Assembly: GCA_037045645.1 (NCBI GenBank)
Contig: JBAOIH010000001.1
Coordinates: forward strand, 1,581,001-1,645,000
DNA: 64,000 bases
Direction: 5' to 3'
From: Nocardioides sp.
Lineage (GTDB): Bacteria > Actinomycetota > Actinomycetes > Propionibacteriales > Nocardioidaceae
The number at the start of each line of letters is the position of its first letter. The first letter of the stretch is position 1. The translations under genes and the position numbers were made by a program. Positions 58,880 through 64,000 of the stretch are shown here, in pieces. A model generated the notes under the pieces. That model was given only the letters and a program-made list of their open reading frames with translations, did no database searches and had not been told where the DNA came from.

Positions 58880-59715
58880 GGCTCCAGCCTCTCACCAGAC
58901 GCCGACAGTGTGGCGGTGCGCTCTGCTTCGGCCCGGATCTCATCGTCACCGACCAGCGGTGGTGCGTGCCTGAGCCAGATGAAGAACTCGACGTTGCCGG
59001 ACGGCCCGGGCAACGGACTCGTCGCCACCGCTTGCAGTCCCCAACCCAGTTCGCCGGCAGTTCGGACGACTTCGCCGACGGACTCGGCGCGCAGCACCGG
59101 ATCGCGTACGACTCCACCTTTGCCCACTCGATCCTTGCCGACCTCGAACTGTGGCTTGACCATCAACGCCATGTCACCCTCGGTCGCTGTGACCCGAGAC
59201 AGGGCGGGGAGCACGAGTCGAAGCGAAATGAACGACAGGTCCCCGACCACGACGTCCACCGGGCCGCCGATGAGTTCCACGGTGAGGTCGCGGATGTTGG
59301 TGCGGTCGTGGACACGAACGCGCTCGTCCGCGCGCAGCGGCCAGGCAAGCTGGCCGTAGCCCACATCCACCGCGACCACCTCACCGGCACCGTGCCGAAG
59401 CAGCACATCAGTGAAGCCGCCGGTCGAGGCACCCGCGTCCAAGCATCTGCGTCCAGCGATCAGCAAGCCGCGCGGCCCGAAGGCCGTGAGTGCTCCCTGG
59501 AGTTTGTGTCCGCCCCGGGAGACGTACTCGACACGGTCCGGATCGGCCGTGACCACGATGGCGACATCTGTCGTGACGCCGGTCGCGGGCTTGTGGGCCA
59601 CTGTCCCGGACACCTTGACCTGTCCGGCACCGATCAGTTCGCTGGCGTGCTCTCGCGAACGCGCCAGACCACGGCGTACCAACTCGGCATCCAGCCGCAA
59701 ACGTCGGGGACCCAA
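58876..59715 (-). CDS. tlyA: 16S/23S rRNA 2'-O-methyltransferase TlyA
   Basis: 279 residues if TTG 59715 is the start (it directly follows the TGA of the small upstream gene; no ATG is near). N-terminal S4 domain (RLDAELVRRGLARSREHASELI) and FtsJ-type methyltransferase domain (LDAGASTGGFTDVLL; VVGDLSFISL). In M. tuberculosis it methylates rRNA and sets capreomycin sensitivity. The start is uncertain. Confidence 0.88.
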   Translation of the reverse strand: MGPRRLRLDAELVRRGLARSREHASELIGAGQVKVSGTVAHKPATGVTTDVAIVVTADPDRVEYVSRGGHKLQGALTAFGPRGLLIAGRRCLDAGASTGGFTDVLLRHGAGEVVAVDVGYGQLAWPLRADERVRVHDRTNIRDLTVELIGGPVDVVVGDLSFISLRLVLPALSRVTATEGDMALMVKPQFEVGKDRVGKGGVVRDPVLRAESVGEVVRTAGELGWGLQAVATSPLPGPSGNVEFFIWLRHAPPLVGDDEIRAEAERTATLSASGERLEP

Positions 59716-59716
59716 G

Positions 59717-59983
59717 TCAGTGGGCGCTATGGGAGCGGGGGCCGTCGGCGGCAACGCTGTCGGCGGCAACGCTGTCGGCGGCAACGCCGTCGGTGTGCAC
59801 GCCTCCAGAGTCGTCGCCGCGCAAGGTACGCCGCAGCGTCTGGTGGATCTCCTCGAAGACTGCAGCGTGCTCCGAGACCGACAACTCGTCGAGCTCGGCG
59901 AGGCGGGCAAGCGCGTCATCGACTCCCGCGTGTGCTGCGGACGCCGACGCTTCCTGGTCGGAGGAATCCTGCGGCTGACTCAT
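59717..59983 (-). CDS. Small conserved protein between HAD and tlyA genes (Rv1693-like)
   Basis: 88 residues. An acidic helical core (AGVDDALARLAELDELSVSEHAAVFEEIHQTLRRTL, about 20-55) and a tail with a threefold VAADS repeat coded by a 15-bp DNA repeat (about 59750-59795). The gene order matches Rv1693. Starts and stops overlap or touch both neighbours. Confidence 0.8.
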   Translation of the reverse strand: MSQPQDSSDQEASASAAHAGVDDALARLAELDELSVSEHAAVFEEIHQTLRRTLRGDDSGGVHTDGVAADSVAADSVAADGPRSHSAH

Positions 59984-60984
59984 GTCGGCACACTACCGTC
60001 GAAGGCCGCCGGCTCGCCGGACGCGTCGAGGTGTGCCCACCCGGCCTCGGCCGCAGCCCGCCACCAGTCGTCAGCGGCGCCTCGACCCGTGACGACGAGG
60101 CGGCCCTGCGTCACCTGTGCCGACCATCCGCGGACCCGGAAAGCCTCACCCTCACGCTCAACGTGAGGATGAGAGTCGAGCAATCCGCGCAGGTCGACGG
60201 CCAGATAAGTCGGACGCTCGCCCGGTCCGGCGGTCAGCAGTTCCGTGATGCCCGTGACTCCAGTGAGGACGAGAAGCGACGGAATCTCAGCCTGGACGGC
60301 GCCTTGGATATCGGTGTCCAGACGGTCGCCCACCATCAACGGTCGGTGCGACGCGATCCGTTCCAGCGTCTCGTCGAACAACGGGCGGGCGGGCTTGCCG
60401 GCGATCTTGGCTTCTGCCTCACCGAACTTCCTCAACAGATCGACAAGTACCCCATGGCCGGGCGCGACTCCGAAGGCTGTCGGGATGGTCCGATCGGCAT
60501 TGCTGGCGTAGTACGGCAGCCCCTCTCGGATGCGCACGGCGGCGTGCATGATGTCGCCCCAGGACACGTCCGGGCCGTAGCCCGACACCATTGCGACCAC
60601 GTCGTCTTCCTGGACGCCGCAGACCTGTAACCCCTCGGCCGACAGCGCCTCCTTCAAACCGCTCCCCCCGAGCACGGCAACTCGAGACCCGGTGCCGAAG
60701 TCGTTCACCAACAGGTGGGCCACCGCCTGCGCTGACGTGACGACCTCGTCCGGGGTCGCCACCACTCCCACCCGCTCGAGTTTGTCGACCACATCGGCCG
60801 GTGGACGAGACGCGTTGTTGGTGATGTAGGCCACCGAGGTGTTCCCCCCGCGGACCTCGGCGATTGCTTCGGCGGCGTGGGCCACCGGGCCATCACCCAC
60901 ATAGACGACGCCGTCGAGGTCGAACATGACCAGATCGAAGCCCTCGATCAGCGGACCCTCGCTCGCCTTCAACACCCGACTCAC
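59980..60984 (-). CDS. HAD-superfamily hydrolase (Rv1692-like)
   Basis: 334 residues from GTG 60984 (AAAGG just upstream; GTG 60975 is possible). Motifs: FDLDGVVYVGDG (nucleophile Asp), YITNNASRP (motif II), KIAGKPARPLF (Lys) and VGDRLDTDI (motif IV). This matches the NagD/pNPPase subgroup; M. tuberculosis Rv1692 is a glycerol-3-phosphate phosphatase. A C-terminal extra domain of about 70 residues follows. Confidence 0.9.
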   Translation of the reverse strand: MSRVLKASEGPLIEGFDLVMFDLDGVVYVGDGPVAHAAEAIAEVRGGNTSVAYITNNASRPPADVVDKLERVGVVATPDEVVTSAQAVAHLLVNDFGTGSRVAVLGGSGLKEALSAEGLQVCGVQEDDVVAMVSGYGPDVSWGDIMHAAVRIREGLPYYASNADRTIPTAFGVAPGHGVLVDLLRKFGEAEAKIAGKPARPLFDETLERIASHRPLMVGDRLDTDIQGAVQAEIPSLLVLTGVTGITELLTAGPGERPTYLAVDLRGLLDSHPHVEREGEAFRVRGWSAQVTQGRLVVTGRGAADDWWRAAAEAGWAHLDASGEPAAFDGSVPT

Positions 60985-61037
60985 TGCCTTTCGTGCCACC
61001 GGGACCCGGCGTTGTTGGCACCCCGTACGATGCTGCG

Positions 61038-62159
61038 ATGGAGTCCATGGCGACGCAGACGCCGCCGTACCTGGCCTCTCCACTGACATTGCTGCCTTTT
61101 GTCGGCCTGACGATCTCTCCGACCAAGGTCGGCGAACATGCTGCCGCCCGCGCGACAGCCCGACCCTATCGTGACGTGGCTGCTCGCCTCCTGCGCTGGC
61201 AGGCCCAAGGACGCATCCTGCGCGACCGGTCGCCCGCCGTGTACGTGCACGAATACTCCGGTGACGGCCTTACCGTGCGGGGTCTGGTCGGCCTGATCCC
61301 ACTGTCTCGGCGGGCACGTTCCCACAACGAACGCGCGGTCTTTCCCCACGAGGGCGTGTATCAGACTCAGTCGGAACAGCTGGCCAGCCGGATGGCTGAG
61401 ATGCGGATCAACCCTGCGCCGATCCTACTGGTGCATCAGGGGCGCGCCCGTCTGCGCGGCTGGATGGACGAGATCACCAAGGAATCGCCGCTGCATCAGT
61501 TCCAAGATCGCGCCGGCCAGCAGCACCGCGTGTGGGCTATCCGCGGCGAGTCCGACCTCCAGGCGTTGCAGCGCATCATCGCCAAGACGCAGGCGATCAT
61601 CGCGGACGGACACCACCGCTACACCGCGTATCTGCGCCTTCAGGCAGAGCACCCGGGTACCGGCTGGGATTTCGGACTGGCCATGCTGGTCGACCAGGCT
61701 GACACTCCCCTCTTCCTCGGAGCCATCCACCGGGTGCTGCACGGCGTGGATCTGGCCACGCTCGGCGATGCTGTCGCGGGCACTCCCCACCGCCTGGAGA
61801 TCCGATCGCGCGAGCGGGCGCTTGAAGTGCTCAGCCCCGACTGCGTGGTTGTGAGCGATTCGAGGAGTTGGGCGATCCTCCGGCTCGCCCTGCTGCCAGG
61901 ACAGATTGCGGTGGGAGTTCTCCACGACGAACTCCTGTCTGCTCTCGCGCCCGCACCCACCAGCGTCGACTACCACCACTCGGTAGAGTCCGCGCTCCAA
62001 GGCGCACGGCGCGGTCGAGCAGTGGCCGTCATCTTGCCGGCGCCGACCTTCGATCAGGTCCGCGATGCCGTCACCCATGATCGGTTGCTGCCGCAAAAGG
62101 CGACCTCGTTCCAGCCCAAGCCCAGCGTCGGTGTCCTTATGCGCTCGCTCGACGAATGA
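61038..62159 (+). CDS. DUF1015 family protein
   Basis: 373 residues from ATG 61038. Landmarks of DUF1015: ERAVFPHEGV, ADGHHRYTAYLRLQ and the end LPQKATSFQPKPSVGVLMRSL. Some members are ADP-dependent serine kinases (SerK); the key residues of SerK cannot be checked here, so only the family is claimed. Its end overlaps the converging SSB gene by 23 bp. Confidence 0.85.
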   Translation: MESMATQTPPYLASPLTLLPFVGLTISPTKVGEHAAARATARPYRDVAARLLRWQAQGRILRDRSPAVYVHEYSGDGLTVRGLVGLIPLSRRARSHNERAVFPHEGVYQTQSEQLASRMAEMRINPAPILLVHQGRARLRGWMDEITKESPLHQFQDRAGQQHRVWAIRGESDLQALQRIIAKTQAIIADGHHRYTAYLRLQAEHPGTGWDFGLAMLVDQADTPLFLGAIHRVLHGVDLATLGDAVAGTPHRLEIRSRERALEVLSPDCVVVSDSRSWAILRLALLPGQIAVGVLHDELLSALAPAPTSVDYHHSVESALQGARRGRAVAVILPAPTFDQVRDAVTHDRLLPQKATSFQPKPSVGVLMRSLDE

Positions 62160-62493
62160 TCTTGCCCTGGCTCATCTCCACCTCCACTCTCGAGCCCTTC
62201 CCCGCCCCGGTCGAAAAGAACCGGCGTCGCAACCGCCCGTGCACCTGAACGACGTCACCGGCTTGCCAGGTCAGCACCTTGCGTTGGGATGCCTTGCTCC
62301 AGGCGCAGCAATCGAAGGTGTCCACCGAAGGTCCCGGACGCCCCCGCCGCGAGCGCGGCTCGCGAGGCACCACGATCCGGAACGTGATCAATCGATCTCC
62401 CGAGGGCAGATCCCGTTCCTCGGGCGCTGCCGCCACTCGACCCCGCAGGCTCACGGCATTGTCGAACACCTGCTCTTCCACCTGTGCTGTCAT
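62137..62493 (-). CDS. ssb: Single-stranded DNA-binding (SSB) family protein
   Basis: 118 residues from ATG 62493. One OB fold: VSLRGRVAAAPEERDLPSGDRLITFRIVV, FDCCAWSKA and GDVVQVHGRLRRRFF. No acidic C-terminal tip, so it is a second, atypical SSB rather than the replication one; such paralogues often serve natural competence or repair. Confidence 0.85.
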   Translation of the reverse strand: MTAQVEEQVFDNAVSLRGRVAAAPEERDLPSGDRLITFRIVVPREPRSRRGRPGPSVDTFDCCAWSKASQRKVLTWQAGDVVQVHGRLRRRFFSTGAGKGSRVEVEMSQGKIIRRASA

Positions 62494-62602
62494 CTCGCAC
62501 CTCCTGGCCGAAGACACTGCCGAAAGTCACCGACAATGCCACCGATCGGGAACCGACCCTGTGGACAACTGGGCGCAAAGGCCGGACTGTGGAGAAGAAG
62601 TG

Positions 62603-62624
62603 GCTCCCATCAGCATCTGGGAGC
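62603..62624. repeat. Inverted repeat upstream of the SSB gene
   Basis: GCTCCCA and TGGGAGC form a 7-bp stem with an 8-base loop between the SSB gene and the rRNA terminator. No T-run. Possible operator or part of the rRNA read-through signal. Confidence 0.35.
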
Positions 62625-62659
62625 GACGAAGGCCCCAAGATTTGCCACCGAAATTGCGT

Positions 62660-62685
62660 GTAGCGGGCCCGTGTGGGCCCGCTAC
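62660..62685 (-). terminator. Strong hairpin after 5S rRNA
   Basis: GTAGCGGGCCC (62660-62670) and GGGCCCGCTAC (62675-62685) form a perfect 11-bp stem with a 4-base loop just past the 5S end, followed on the minus strand by AATTTC, so it lacks a long T-run. Confidence 0.65.
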
Positions 62686-62697
62686 AGCGTGGTGTGT

Positions 62698-62816
62698 GTT
62701 CGGCGGCGTCCTACTCTCCCACAGCCTCTCGGTTGCAGTACCATCGGCGCTGAGAGGCTTAACTTCCGGGTTCGGGATGGGTCCGGGTGTTTCCCTCTCG
62801 CTGTGGCCGCCGTAAC
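62698..62816 (-). rRNA. rrf: 5S ribosomal RNA
   Basis: The minus strand starts GTTACGGCGGCCACAGCG, has CCCGGACCCATCCCGAAC and GGAAGTTAAGCC in order, and ends in GACGCCGCCGAAC. Length about 119, normal. Ends are estimated. Confidence 0.97.
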
Positions 62817-62954
62817 TCTATTCAACTATCCCATTCTTGTTGTGGTCCCCCCGGGGTATTGGCCGGGGGGTTGGGTTTGTTGTTTCAGATTTTGTATAGG
62901 GACGCGAGTTTCTTGGTTGTGTTTGTTACGTTGCGCGGGTTTGTTTGTGTTTGG

Positions 62955-64000
<1,046 letters not shown>

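Overview
This is high-GC actinobacterial chromosome. Several gene orders match those I recall from Mycobacterium tuberculosis: pgsA2-DUF881-sbp-DUF881-gcvH-garA-ftsR-nuclease-merR, parA-scpA-scpB-pseudouridine synthase-cmk-der, and HAD-tlyA-nadK-recN-pyrG-(NUDIX)-xerD. Codon style, a DUF222/HNH gene and the repeated hexamer CGTACG point to Nocardioides or a close relative (inference; no 16S gene is in view). Most conserved genes right of 22.8 kb, and the rRNA genes at the right edge, lie on the minus strand. At 2633-2660 there is a 28-bp site that closely resembles an actinobacterial chromosome-dimer-resolution (dif) site, so the left end may be the replication terminus.

Left part (0-9.8 kb): a 5'-truncated probable extracellular protein, a doubtful ORF, the dif-like site, an EBP-like membrane protein, a catalytically dead rhomboid, a lipoprotein cyclophilin, an SDR oxidoreductase, and a translationally coupled gamma-glutamyltransferase/tocopherol-cyclase-like pair. 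From 9.8 to 15.7 kb lies a soluble NAD-dependent formate dehydrogenase operon (fdsG-fdsB-fdsA-fdsD-fdhD). It is followed by sbcD-sbcC and a TldD/PmbA pair.

Middle (22.8-38 kb): gcvP behind a glycine riboswitch, a decayed sodium:solute symporter with its small partner, then the actinobacterial cluster that joins glycine cleavage (gcvH), the 2-oxoglutarate switch protein GarA, cell-division regulator FtsR and membrane/phospholipid genes. Two CNNM/CBS proteins, a DUF222 HNH nuclease, a PAP2 protein and tRNA-Pro(GGG) follow.

Right part (38-64 kb): one long minus-strand gene series covering ribosome assembly (der, pseudouridine synthase, tlyA), lipid and nucleotide synthesis (plsC, cmk, pyrG, nadK), tyrosine synthesis (aroH-type chorismate mutase, tyrA), chromosome organisation (parA, a ribbon-helix-helix candidate, scpA, scpB, xerD, recN), an RNA helicase with a repeat insertion, peptidases, an SSB-like protein, then 5S and the 3' part of 23S rRNA.

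Five single-base insertions in or next to short homopolymers break fdsB, fdsD (twice), sbcC and one DUF881 gene. Removing the extra base restores a normal protein each time, so these are either sequence errors or a burst of gene decay. No prophage, IS element or CRISPR array was seen.
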